Assembly: GCF_004346195.1 (NCBI RefSeq) | Contig: NZ_SMAK01000013.1 | Coordinates: 1 to 64,000, forward strand | DNA length: 64,000 nucleotides | Direction of reading: 5' to 3' | Source of the DNA: Tepidamorphus gemmatus | GTDB lineage: Bacteria; Pseudomonadota; Alphaproteobacteria; Rhizobiales; Tepidamorphaceae | Part shown: piece after piece, positions 44,782 to 53,021 of the stretch | Numbering within the stretch: the stretch's first letter is position 1 | Layout: every line of letters starts with the position of its first letter | The notes under the pieces: generated by a model | What the model was told of the DNA's origin: nothing | Seen by the model: only the letters and a program-made list of their open reading frames with translations | Databases searched by the model: none | Position numbers and translations under genes: made by a program

Positions 44782-45162
44782 ATGACGAAATCGGCCGGGC
44801 CGGGAGCTTGCGGGAGGGCACCGCGCCCGATGCGGCGCCTGCCTTTGCTGGTGCGCTTCCTGTTGCTGAATGCCGCGATCGGGAGCGCGGTGGCGCTGAT
44901 CGTTGTGGCGGGGCTGCTCGCCACCGACGCGGTTTCGCTGGCTGCTCTGGTCTTCGCCGACGAGAACCCGGCTGTGGCGATCGGGCTGCTGATCGTCGGG
45001 TTCGTGATCACGTTCGGCAGCGCCGCGATGGGCGCCGCCATCATGGGCTTGCCATACGAAGAGCCCGGCGGGTCGCAAGGCCGCCGGGCGGTTGCGGAAC
45101 AGGTTCCGCTGCGACCGCTGTCGGTCGCTGCTATTCGGAGAACTGGCGCAGATAGGCGATGA
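44782..45162 (+). CDS. Small two-helix membrane protein
   Basis: A 126-residue protein with a basic N-terminus and two clear membrane helices (about 22-48 and 63-88: LLVRFLLLNAAIGSAVALIV; AIGLLIVGFVITFGSAAMGA). No family name can be given with confidence, though short proteins of this form are widespread beside cytochrome genes in this group. The start ATG 44782 has a GAGAGG site. The C-terminal 30 residues overlap the convergent cytochrome gene and may be less constrained. Confidence 0.65.
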   Translation: MTKSAGPGACGRAPRPMRRLPLLVRFLLLNAAIGSAVALIVVAGLLATDAVSLAALVFADENPAVAIGLLIVGFVITFGSAAMGAAIMGLPYEEPGGSQGRRAVAEQVPLRPLSVAAIRRTGADRR

Positions 45163-45511
45163 CGTCGGCCACCTCGTCGTCCTTCTTGAGGCCGGCGAAG
45201 GCCATCTTGTTCTTCGGCACGAAGTTGCGCGGATCCTTGAGATACTGGGTGAGGGTGTCGTCGTCCCACACCAGCCCTTCCTCTCCGGCAGCCTTCATCG
45301 CAGCCGAATAGTTGAAGCCCTCGACACTGCCGGCGGTGCGGCCGAAAAGGTCGTTCAGCTCCGGCCCGACCTTGTGCTTGGCGCCCTCTCCCACGTCATG
45401 ACAGGCGCGGCACTTCTTGAACACGTTCTCGCCCTTCGCCGCGTCTCCCTCGGCATGGGCAGGCAGGGCGAACAGGACGCCCGCGAGCGCCGCCACGATC
45501 AAGCGTTGCAT
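45131..45511 (-). CDS. Class I cytochrome c (c2 type)
   Basis: A 126-residue periplasmic cytochrome. A signal peptide (1-20, ending ALPAHA) is followed by the haem site CRACH (C34, C37, H38), and the distal Met ligand is M103 in NKMAFAGL. Size and spacing match mitochondrial-like cytochromes c2 that carry electrons from the bc1 complex to oxidases or denitrification reductases. The gene is monocistronic. Confidence 0.95.
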   Translation of the reverse strand: MQRLIVAALAGVLFALPAHAEGDAAKGENVFKKCRACHDVGEGAKHKVGPELNDLFGRTAGSVEGFNYSAAMKAAGEEGLVWDDDTLTQYLKDPRNFVPKNKMAFAGLKKDDEVADVIAYLRQFSE

Positions 45512-45689
45512 GACTTCACTTCCTCCTTGTTACCGGTCCCGCGGATCGGGATTGCCGGTCTCCACCTGATCCCCCGGCCCCGCGGACGGGCGGCAGGCAA
45601 CGAACAACGGTATATCGGGGTAGCCCGCCCCAAAAGCATACGACAAATGTACGCATCGGGCGCGGCGGGGTTGCCGCGGCCGTGCGACA

Positions 45690-46112
45690 TCATTCGGCCG
45701 TTGCGGTGGCGGCAGCCGTGGGGTCCTGCCGGCCGGGCGGGGCAGGCCGGTCCCCGCGTCGGGATGACTCAAGCTCGCCGAGCAGCCCGTCGAGCTGCAC
45801 CCAGAACGCCAGACGGCCGGGATAGCCGGTGATCCGCCCGACCTCGCGGCCCTTGTCGACCAGCACGAAGGTTGGCGTGTAGCGGACGCGGCCGGCGAGC
45901 TCCAGCCGTTCGGGTAGCGGATCGGCGCGCAGGTCGAACCGTCTGAGCGGCGCGATCGCGGCGGCCGGCGAGCCTGGATAGTCCGGCCCGACCTCCGCCT
46001 CCCATCGCGCGCACCACATGCAGCCCGGATCGTCGAACATCAGCAGTTCGGCCGCCGGTAGCGGCGTTGCCATCACGAATGATAGAGCGAATGTGAGGAT
46101 ACGGGCCAGCAT
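45690..46112 (-). CDS. SoxS-like periplasmic thioredoxin
   Basis: A 140-residue exported protein. The signal peptide (1-21) is followed by a thioredoxin-type fold with the redox pair C31-x-x-C34 in FDDPGCMWCARWEAEVGP, the characteristic signature of SoxS-type thioredoxins. The cis-Pro lies in RYTPTFVLVD. It diverges from ccdA, which supplies electrons through the membrane to such proteins. The start at 46112 is chosen because it gives a clean signal peptide; an upstream open frame to 46214 is unlikely to be used. Confidence 0.8.
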   Translation of the reverse strand: MLARILTFALSFVMATPLPAAELLMFDDPGCMWCARWEAEVGPDYPGSPAAAIAPLRRFDLRADPLPERLELAGRVRYTPTFVLVDKGREVGRITGYPGRLAFWVQLDGLLGELESSRRGDRPAPPGRQDPTAAATATAE

Positions 46113-46212
46113 GGCATGTTGCGGCGAAACGCCGTCCCCGGTAATCCGACGCCTCGCCATATATACCACCTGTGCCGGTGATGGACGATCCGGCCTTCGG
46201 GAGGCAGGCTGC

Positions 46213-46950
46213 ATGGACGTGGAGGTGACGATCGGTGGCGCCTTTCTCGCAGGGCTGCTGTCGTTCGTCTCGCCCTGCGTCCTGCCGCTGGTACCGCCCT
46301 ATCTGTGCTTCCTGGCCGGCACCACGCTCGACCAGCTCACCGGCGAGCAGGGCGAGCGGGCGCCAAGGCTGCCCGTCTTCCTCGCCGCACTCGCCTTCGT
46401 GCTGGGTTTCACCACCGTATTCGTGATGCTCGGCGCCAGCGCCTCGGCGATCGGCCGCACGGTGATGCAGCATCTCGACCTGTTCGGCTACATCGCCGGG
46501 GCGATCATCATCATCATGGGCCTGCATTTCCTCGGGCTGTTCCGCATCGGCCTGCTGCACAGGGAGGCGCGCGTCCACGTCGCCGCGCGGCCGGCCGGCA
46601 TCGCCGGCGCCTATCTCGTCGGACTCGCCTTCGCGTTCGGCTGGACGCCCTGCGTCGGCCCGGTGCTCGCTGCCATCCTGTTCGTCGCCGGCACGCGCGA
46701 TACGGTTGGCGACGGGGCCGTTCTGCTCGGGATCTATTCGCTCGGCATCGGCCTGCCCTTCGTACTCGCCTCGCTGTTCGCCGGACCCTTCATCGGGCTG
46801 ATGCGGCGCTTCCGCGCCCATATGGGCAAGGTCGAGAAGACGATGGGCGTTCTGATGGTTTTGACCGGCATCATGTTCCTGACCGGTCAGATGGCAACCA
46901 TGTCGTTCTGGCTGCTCGAGAAGTTTCCGGCGCTTGGCCAGATCGGCTGA
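46213..46950 (+). CDS. ccdA: Thiol-disulfide interchange transporter (CcdA)
   Basis: A 245-residue membrane protein of six helices in the DsbD/CcdA family. The reactive cysteines are C22 (SFVSPCVLPL) and C147 (FGWTPCVGPVL), each in the usual Pro-Cys motif. It carries reducing equivalents from cytoplasmic thioredoxin to periplasmic partners needed for cytochrome c maturation, in keeping with the cytochrome c2 and SoxS-like genes nearby. ATG 46213 is the first good start. Confidence 0.95.
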   Translation: MDVEVTIGGAFLAGLLSFVSPCVLPLVPPYLCFLAGTTLDQLTGEQGERAPRLPVFLAALAFVLGFTTVFVMLGASASAIGRTVMQHLDLFGYIAGAIIIIMGLHFLGLFRIGLLHREARVHVAARPAGIAGAYLVGLAFAFGWTPCVGPVLAAILFVAGTRDTVGDGAVLLGIYSLGIGLPFVLASLFAGPFIGLMRRFRAHMGKVEKTMGVLMVLTGIMFLTGQMATMSFWLLEKFPALGQIG

Positions 46951-47163
46951 GCCGCGTTCAACCGTGGCTGCAGAACAGCGCGCGAGCGAGCCTCGGCAGC
47001 GTCTCGCGGATCGTGTCCTCAAGCGCACGCCGATCGCTCGCGACAGGATCTGAGCCCTCCGGCCTTGTCAGGGGCAGGGCAGACGATCGGCGGGTGCGGC
47101 GCGCGGAGATGGCCGACAGGGCACTGCGCTCGCATGCCGACGGGCAAGCGAACAGGTCCGACC

Positions 47164-49047
47164 TCAGCGGGCCGCGGGCGGTTGCGGTGTCCGCTCGTCG
47201 GGTCGGGGACCCTGCCGCGCCTGTGGCGCCGGCGCCGGCCTTGCGGGTCCGGCGCGTCGGCCCGCCCGTCCGCGCCACAGCTTCAGCATGTCGTCGAGGG
47301 TGAGGAACAGCGGTAGCCGCCGCCGCGGCGTATCGATCTGGCCCAGGCTGATCCCGACGGTCGCAATGTTGCCGGCATCGTCGACGTCACGGACGATCAG
47401 CTCCAGCGGGCCGCATTCGAGCCGGTCGCCCCGATGCGCCTCGCCGGCCAGATGCTCTACCATGAACTCGGCGAGCGTCTGATCCGGATGCGACGGTTCG
47501 ATCGGGATGTCGTACTGGCGGGCGACCTCGCCGACAGGAGCGTCGGCCTCGAGCGCGAAGTCCCCGAAGTAGTCCTTGTCGCTCGGGCCGAGCGCCACGG
47601 CGCTGGCGAACAGGCGGTCGAGCAGCTTGATGTGGCGGGGCGAGGCGAAGATGTAGACGAAGTCGCCGGTGCGGGGTGGGCCGGCCTCGTGCTGGCTCAT
47701 CGACCGACCGTCGCGCACGACCAGGGCCGGACGCGCCCAGCGCGGAATGCGCTCGCCGCGGGCCACCGGGCTGTCCTCGACGATGTGGTAGACGACGAGT
47801 TCGTGCGACGCCCGGCCGGGCAGTTCCAGCTCGACCTTCTCGACCGGCCCGATCTCGGGGGGTACCACCAGCCCCAGCCATCGCGCCACCGGTCGGATCG
47901 TCCAACCCTGAACGACAAGCGAGGTCAGCACGACGATGAAGGCGATATTGAAGAAGGCCTGACCGACCGGGATGGCCGCGATCATCGGCAGGATCGCCAG
48001 CAGGATCGAGACCGCGCCGCGCAGGCCAACCCAGGAGACGAAGGCGGTTTCCTCGCGCGAGAAGCGGAACGGCAGCAGGCACAGCCACACGGCCACCGGC
48101 CGCGCAATCAGGATCAGGAACAGCGCGATGACAATCCCCTGTACCGCGATCCGGCCGAATTCGGACGGCGTGGCGAGCAGACCGAGCAGGAGAAACATCA
48201 CGATCTGGAACAGCCAGGTCAGCCCGTCCTGAAAGCGGCGCAGCAGCGGCATGGCCTGCCGGCCGAGGTTGCCGGTCATCATGCCGGCCAGGTACACGGC
48301 CAGGAACCCCGACCCGTTGAGCAGGCTGACGATCGCGAACAGGAACAGCGCCAGTCCAAGCACGATGACCGGATAGAGACCGGGTTCGAGCTTCAGACGG
48401 TTCACGGCCCGCGCGATCAGCCAGCCTCCGGCGATGCCGAACACGGCGCCGAAGCCGATCTGGAACAGGAAGGCGTTGAGCAGCGTCAGAGCGGGGGCAT
48501 CGACCTCAGGTCCGGCGAGGATCAGGTCGACGATGGTTGCGGTGAGGAACACCGCCATCGGATCGTTCGAGCCCGACTCGACCTCCAGTGTCGAGCGGAC
48601 GCGCTCGCGGATGTGGATGCCGCCGACGCGGAGCAGGAAGAACACCGCGGCGGCGTCCGTCGAGCTGATGATCGCCCCGAGCAGCAGCGAGGCGAGCCAG
48701 CTCAGCCCGGCGACATAGTGGACGAGCGCGCCGACGAGGCCCGTGGTCAGCACCACGCCGATCGTGGCCAGCACCAGCGCGGGTCCCGCCGCCCTCTGCG
48801 CTGTCTCGAACCGGGTATTGAAGCCGGAATCGAACAGGATCACCGCGAGCGCGACCGATCCGATGAAATAGGCGACCGGCGCATTGTCGAACTGTATGCC
48901 AAGCCCGTCCTCGCCGACCGCAAGGCCGATGCCAAGGAACAGCAGCAGCAGCGGTGCGCCGATTCTGAAGGCGATCAGGCTGGTGAGCACCGCAAGGATC
49001 AGCAGTGACGATGCCAGCAGGATTACGAGGAGCGGCAGTTCGAACAT
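47164..49047 (-). CDS. Potassium/proton antiporter (NhaP2/CvrA type)
   Basis: A 627-residue cation/proton antiporter with about twelve N-terminal helices (to residue 390). The key ion-binding region is STDAAAVFFLL followed by LEVESGSNDPMAVFLT, the ND/Asp motif of the CPA1 group. The C-terminal cytoplasmic half has a TrkA-C/RCK-like domain and a CorC/HlyC-like transporter-associated domain. It would balance potassium and pH. It is transcribed alone; the last 35 residues are Arg/Pro/Ala-rich. Confidence 0.9.
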   Translation of the reverse strand: MFELPLLVILLASSLLILAVLTSLIAFRIGAPLLLLFLGIGLAVGEDGLGIQFDNAPVAYFIGSVALAVILFDSGFNTRFETAQRAAGPALVLATIGVVLTTGLVGALVHYVAGLSWLASLLLGAIISSTDAAAVFFLLRVGGIHIRERVRSTLEVESGSNDPMAVFLTATIVDLILAGPEVDAPALTLLNAFLFQIGFGAVFGIAGGWLIARAVNRLKLEPGLYPVIVLGLALFLFAIVSLLNGSGFLAVYLAGMMTGNLGRQAMPLLRRFQDGLTWLFQIVMFLLLGLLATPSEFGRIAVQGIVIALFLILIARPVAVWLCLLPFRFSREETAFVSWVGLRGAVSILLAILPMIAAIPVGQAFFNIAFIVVLTSLVVQGWTIRPVARWLGLVVPPEIGPVEKVELELPGRASHELVVYHIVEDSPVARGERIPRWARPALVVRDGRSMSQHEAGPPRTGDFVYIFASPRHIKLLDRLFASAVALGPSDKDYFGDFALEADAPVGEVARQYDIPIEPSHPDQTLAEFMVEHLAGEAHRGDRLECGPLELIVRDVDDAGNIATVGISLGQIDTPRRRLPLFLTLDDMLKLWRGRAGRRAGPARPAPAPQARQGPRPDERTPQPPAAR

Positions 49048-49182
49048 TTGCCCCCTGGGCCGTACGGTGAGCGCGACGGTTCGTCGGAAATGACGGGCGA
49101 AGACCTATCATGGCGGGTTCACGTAGCGGATGCTATGAAATCGGCGAAGCTGTGGCCACGTGGCCGGCGATGGGAGGCAGGA

Positions 49183-50364
49183 ATGCAGGAAGCGACTGCG
49201 CCGACACCGATGCAGTATCTCGATCGAGCGATGGGCGCGCTTCGCGACATCGGGCTTGCCCCCAGAGAGGGCGAGACGGCGCCGATCATGGCCCTTCTTG
49301 AGAAGATCTCCGACCTCGAACCCGACAAGGTGGTGGTCATCGCCCGTACCCTCCAGCAGGCCTCGTTCTTCAACGAGGTCGTTCGCGAGCAGGTCGCGGC
49401 GATGAATGTCGGCGAACGCTACGAGCAGGTGACCCGCGCCTTCGATTCGATCCGCAACGACGCGAAGTCGATGGTCGACAAGCTTGCTGACGGGCGCATC
49501 GATACCTGGGAGCGCCTGCAGACCGTCTGGATGAAGGTGCGCCGGGGCGACATTGCCCAGCGCTTCGACGACATCAAGAAGACCTATCTCGACGTTGCCC
49601 GCGACACCAAGGACCAGATCGCCCGGGAACAGACGATCCTCGAAGCCTATCGCGACTTCCGCGGCGCGCTGAAGAACTCCGAAGTTCTGGCGCTGGAAGT
49701 ACTGAAATCGGCGCAGCGCCAGCTGGACAGCGCCAGGGCGGCGCTGCACGAGGCGTCGAACGCGGTCGAGGCGGCCGCCGGTGCCGACGCCGAGGCGGCA
49801 GAGCGCGCCCGGCTCGAGCTTGCCCGCGACGAGAAGATGCGCGCGATGCAGTACGAGGACAAGCGCTACCAGATCGCGAAGGATCTCGCCGACAATCTGA
49901 CCATCGCCTACAACACCTCCGAGGTGATCATGGCTCGGCTGATGCAGACGATGAGCGCCAAGGAACGCATCTACGCCCAGTCCGTGAGCTTCTTCTCGAC
50001 CAACGAGACCGTGCTGACGGCGCTGAAAGCCTCGTTCACCGGTCTGTTCGGACTGCATGAATCGACCAAGACGCTCGACGCGATGAAGGAGGGCATATCC
50101 AGAAGCCTGGAGACGCTCGCCGAAATCGGCGATCAGGTTCAGGAGGCGGCCCTGAGGGCCGGTTACGGGCCGACGGTTCGCGCCGATGCCGTAAAGATGC
50201 TGGTCGATTCCGTCATCGACTTTCAGGAGCGATCGGCCGAGATCATCGCCGAGATGCGCGAGCAGGCGACGCGAAATTCGGCCGAGATTCGCGAGGCGGT
50301 TGAGGACGGCAAGCGCCGCCTCGCCCGCCTCGCCGCCGAGGGTAACGCGCTGACGGCGGCGTGA
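49183..50364 (+). CDS. Helical TelA-like protein, first gene of a three-gene module
   Basis: A 393-residue, almost wholly helical protein without membrane segments. Long coiled-coil regions (about 85-290 and 330-385) and phrases such as YEQVTRAFDSIRNDAKSMVDKL and DNLTIAYNTSEVIMARLMQTM resemble the TelA toxic-anion-resistance family in architecture. The resemblance is not strong enough for a firm name. The start ATG 49183 has a GGGAGG site. It is followed by a terminator-like palindrome and then two further genes on the same strand. Confidence 0.6.
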   Translation: MQEATAPTPMQYLDRAMGALRDIGLAPREGETAPIMALLEKISDLEPDKVVVIARTLQQASFFNEVVREQVAAMNVGERYEQVTRAFDSIRNDAKSMVDKLADGRIDTWERLQTVWMKVRRGDIAQRFDDIKKTYLDVARDTKDQIAREQTILEAYRDFRGALKNSEVLALEVLKSAQRQLDSARAALHEASNAVEAAAGADAEAAERARLELARDEKMRAMQYEDKRYQIAKDLADNLTIAYNTSEVIMARLMQTMSAKERIYAQSVSFFSTNETVLTALKASFTGLFGLHESTKTLDAMKEGISRSLETLAEIGDQVQEAALRAGYGPTVRADAVKMLVDSVIDFQERSAEIIAEMREQATRNSAEIREAVEDGKRRLARLAAEGNALTAA

Positions 50365-50451
50365 ATCGTGCTGGACGTCGAGGAACCGCCGTCCGGGAAC
50401 GCGGCGAAGCTCAGTGCGTCGTGGGTCAGCCCGGACGGCCGTCGGGCCGAT

Positions 50452-50510
50452 CCGGGATCGGGAGGGCGTCGCCCTGCCGTAGAGGCATCCCGATCCCGGC
50501 TCGTCTTTTC
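50452..50510 (+). terminator. Terminator or REP-like palindrome after the TelA-like gene
   Basis: CCGGGATCGGGA (50452-50463) pairs exactly with TCCCGATCCCGG (50488-50499), and TCGTCTTTTC follows. The long loop contains a minor GGGCG/CGCCC stem. It can act as an intrinsic terminator, or it is a member of the same REP-like family as the one after pssA. Confidence 0.55.
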
Positions 50511-50546
50511 ACTGCGGCCGCGATGACGAGCTACCGGAGATGAACG

Positions 50547-51488
50547 ATGGCCGCCGATACCGCAGCCGCGACCCAAAGGCCACTCGGCGACCTGATGCTG
50601 GCGATGGACGTCGTCGACACGCTTCGCCACCGCGAGACCCTCGTCGCGCGCGAGCTGGCGGACGAGGATCGTGATGCCCGGCTGATCGAGCGTCTGCGCG
50701 AGATCTACCGGGCGCAGGGCATCGAGGTGAGCGACGCGATACTCGCCGAGGGTGTCAGGGCCCTGAAGGAGAGCCGGTTCGTCTATTCTCCGCCCGAGGA
50801 CGGATTGCAGGTCCGGCTCGCCAGGCTCTACGTCCGGCGCCGGGTCTGGGGGCGTCGCCTCGGCACGCTCGCGGCTGTCCTGTTGCTCGCCGCCGCCGCC
50901 TGGCACGTGTTCGTCACCATGCCGTCCGAACGCCGTGCCGAGGCACTGCATGTCGAGATGACGCAGACCCTGCCGCGCGCGCTGGAGCACCTCGCCGGGC
51001 ACGTCGCCGCAATGACCGACGTCGCGGACGCGCTGCGCCAGGCCGAGGCCGCGCACGCGGCCGGCGAGCAGGCGCTCCAGGTCGGCAATGTCGAGGCCGC
51101 CCGCAAGGCCGTCGCCGAGCTCGAGGCGCTCGAGGCGCGACTTGCGCAGGAATATGTCCTGCGCATCGTTTCCCGGCCGGGCGCGACGAGCGGCCTCTGG
51201 CGCATTCCTGATGTCAACCAGGAGGCCCGCAACTACTACCTTGTCGTTGAGGCCCTCGACCGCAACGGGCGGCCCTTATCGGTTCCGATCACCAATGAGG
51301 AGACCGGCGAAACAGGCATGGTCAGCCAGTGGGGGGTGCGGGTGCCGGAGACGACGTTTGCCCGTGTCCGGGCCGACAAGGAGGACGACGGCATCATCCA
51401 GAACGACATCCTCGGCGCCAAGCGGCGGGGGCATCTGGAGCCCGTCTACATGATGCCTGTCTCCGGCGGCGCGATCACGGACTGGTAG
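50547..51488 (+). CDS. DUF6384-like membrane protein
   Basis: A 313-residue protein with one membrane helix near the middle of its first half (RLGTLAAVLLLAAAAWHVFV, about 105-124). The cytoplasmic N-terminus contains LMLAMDVVDTLRHRE, and a larger C-terminal part contains the conserved-looking NYYLVVEALDRNGRPLSVPI and a final QNDILGAKRRGHLEPVYMMP. The arrangement fits the DUF6384 family, of unknown function. This name is from memory and tentative. It precedes the coiled-coil gene by four bases. Confidence 0.6.
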   Translation: MAADTAAATQRPLGDLMLAMDVVDTLRHRETLVARELADEDRDARLIERLREIYRAQGIEVSDAILAEGVRALKESRFVYSPPEDGLQVRLARLYVRRRVWGRRLGTLAAVLLLAAAAWHVFVTMPSERRAEALHVEMTQTLPRALEHLAGHVAAMTDVADALRQAEAAHAAGEQALQVGNVEAARKAVAELEALEARLAQEYVLRIVSRPGATSGLWRIPDVNQEARNYYLVVEALDRNGRPLSVPITNEETGETGMVSQWGVRVPETTFARVRADKEDDGIIQNDILGAKRRGHLEPVYMMPVSGGAITDW

Positions 51489-51492
51489 GATC

Positions 51493-52926
51493 ATGGCCGA
51501 CGGGCGCGCGACATTGCAGCGTATCGATCGCGAGATCGCCGCGTTGAGGGCCGAGGAGGCAGAGTACGCGGCCCGGGTGGCGGAAGTGACCGACGGGCTC
51601 ACGCGGCTGCGCAACGAGGAGATCGACGCCTATCGCGAGCTCGCCCGGTTCCGTCTCGACGCAGAGCAGGGCCGCAGGATCGGCGGTGCGCTGGAGGCCG
51701 CCGAGGCCAGGGCGCGGCGGATGCTGGCGGAGCGCGAACGGGCGCTTGCCGAATACGGTCGTCGGGTCGAGGAGGTGGCGGCCCGAGTCCGCGAGCTCGA
51801 GGCCGAGCGCAGCCGGCTGGCGGCCGAACTCAGCGCCCGCCACGCCGAGGTCGACCGCGCCGACGCCGCCCTGATCGAACGCCTTGCCCAGACCGACGAC
51901 TACAATGCCCGACTGGCGGCCGTGGAAGCTGCCCAACGGATCGCCGTCGAGGCCGAGCGGAAGGCGGAGCTCGCCGCCGCCGACCGCCTCGCCAAGGGGC
52001 AGCCCTACGAGGCGGATACGCTGTTCATGTATCTCTGGAACCGCGGCTACGGCACCCCGGAGTATCGAGGCCGAGGGCTGATCCGCGCCCTTGACGGCTG
52101 GGTCGCCGGTCTCGTCGGCTACCAGGCTGCCCGGGCCAACTACCAGATGCTGACGGAGATTCCGCTGCGCCTCGGCGAGCATGCGCAGCGCGCGCGGCAG
52201 GCGGCGGAGGCTGCGGCGGCGGAACTCGATGCCTACGAGGCCGAGCAGCGCCGCGCCGCAGGCATCCTCGACATCGAGGCCGGCGCTGCCGCTCTGGATG
52301 AGCGGATCGCGGCGATCGCCGAGGATCTGAGGGCCGCCGACGCGCAGCGTGACGAGCTGGAGACGGCCCGGTCGGCACTGCTGCGCGGCGAGGACGAGAC
52401 GAGCCGGGCCGCCATGGCGACGCTGATCGAGGCGCTGCGGGCCGAATCGCTGCCCCAGCTGCGCCGCGAGGCGCTGTTGACGCCCGATCCCGCCGACGAG
52501 GCCATCGTCGACCGGCTCATGCGGCTCGATGACCGGATCGCCGACCTCGAGGAGGAGCAGCAGCGGCGGCTGCGGTTGCAGCAGGATCTCGAGGCAAAGC
52601 GCCGCGACCTCGAACAGATCCGCGGCCGCTACGTCGCGGAGGGTTTCGACGACCAGCGGTGGGAGTTCGACGACCGCGTGATCGAGGAGATGCTCAGGGC
52701 GCTGCTGCGTGGTGCCATGGCCGGCGCGAATCTGTGGAAGGGGCTGCGCGGCGCCGGCCGATACACGCCGCCGAGTCGTCCGCCGAGCCGGGGCGGCACC
52801 AGTCGCGGCGGCCCGGTCTTCCAGCCAACCGCGCGGCCGTCTCCGGCGCCGCGGTCCCCAGGCGGCTTCCGCACCGGCGGCACGATCGGCCGTGGCGGCG
52901 GGTTCAGGACCGGCGGGCGGTTCTGA
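51493..52926 (+). CDS. Long coiled-coil protein with Gly/Arg-rich tail
   Basis: A 477-residue protein of unknown function. Long coiled coils cover about residues 1-165 and 225-400. Between them is a globular patch, LFMYLWNRGYGTPEYRGRGLIRALDGW. The last 45 residues are a Pro/Gly/Arg/Thr-rich tail ending GGFRTGGRF, with repeated GGxxRGG-like units. No signal peptide or membrane helix is seen. It is tightly spaced behind the DUF6384-like gene, so the two must work together. Confidence 0.6.
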   Translation: MADGRATLQRIDREIAALRAEEAEYAARVAEVTDGLTRLRNEEIDAYRELARFRLDAEQGRRIGGALEAAEARARRMLAERERALAEYGRRVEEVAARVRELEAERSRLAAELSARHAEVDRADAALIERLAQTDDYNARLAAVEAAQRIAVEAERKAELAAADRLAKGQPYEADTLFMYLWNRGYGTPEYRGRGLIRALDGWVAGLVGYQAARANYQMLTEIPLRLGEHAQRARQAAEAAAAELDAYEAEQRRAAGILDIEAGAAALDERIAAIAEDLRAADAQRDELETARSALLRGEDETSRAAMATLIEALRAESLPQLRREALLTPDPADEAIVDRLMRLDDRIADLEEEQQRRLRLQQDLEAKRRDLEQIRGRYVAEGFDDQRWEFDDRVIEEMLRALLRGAMAGANLWKGLRGAGRYTPPSRPPSRGGTSRGGPVFQPTARPSPAPRSPGGFRTGGTIGRGGGFRTGGRF

Positions 52927-53021
52927 TCGCAGGGCTCGTCATTATCCCGCGATTAACCATTTCAATGTGATTGTCGCCTCCGCGGCTGCCAGACAGTGCA
53001 GCCACATCTGGGGAGGGGTGA

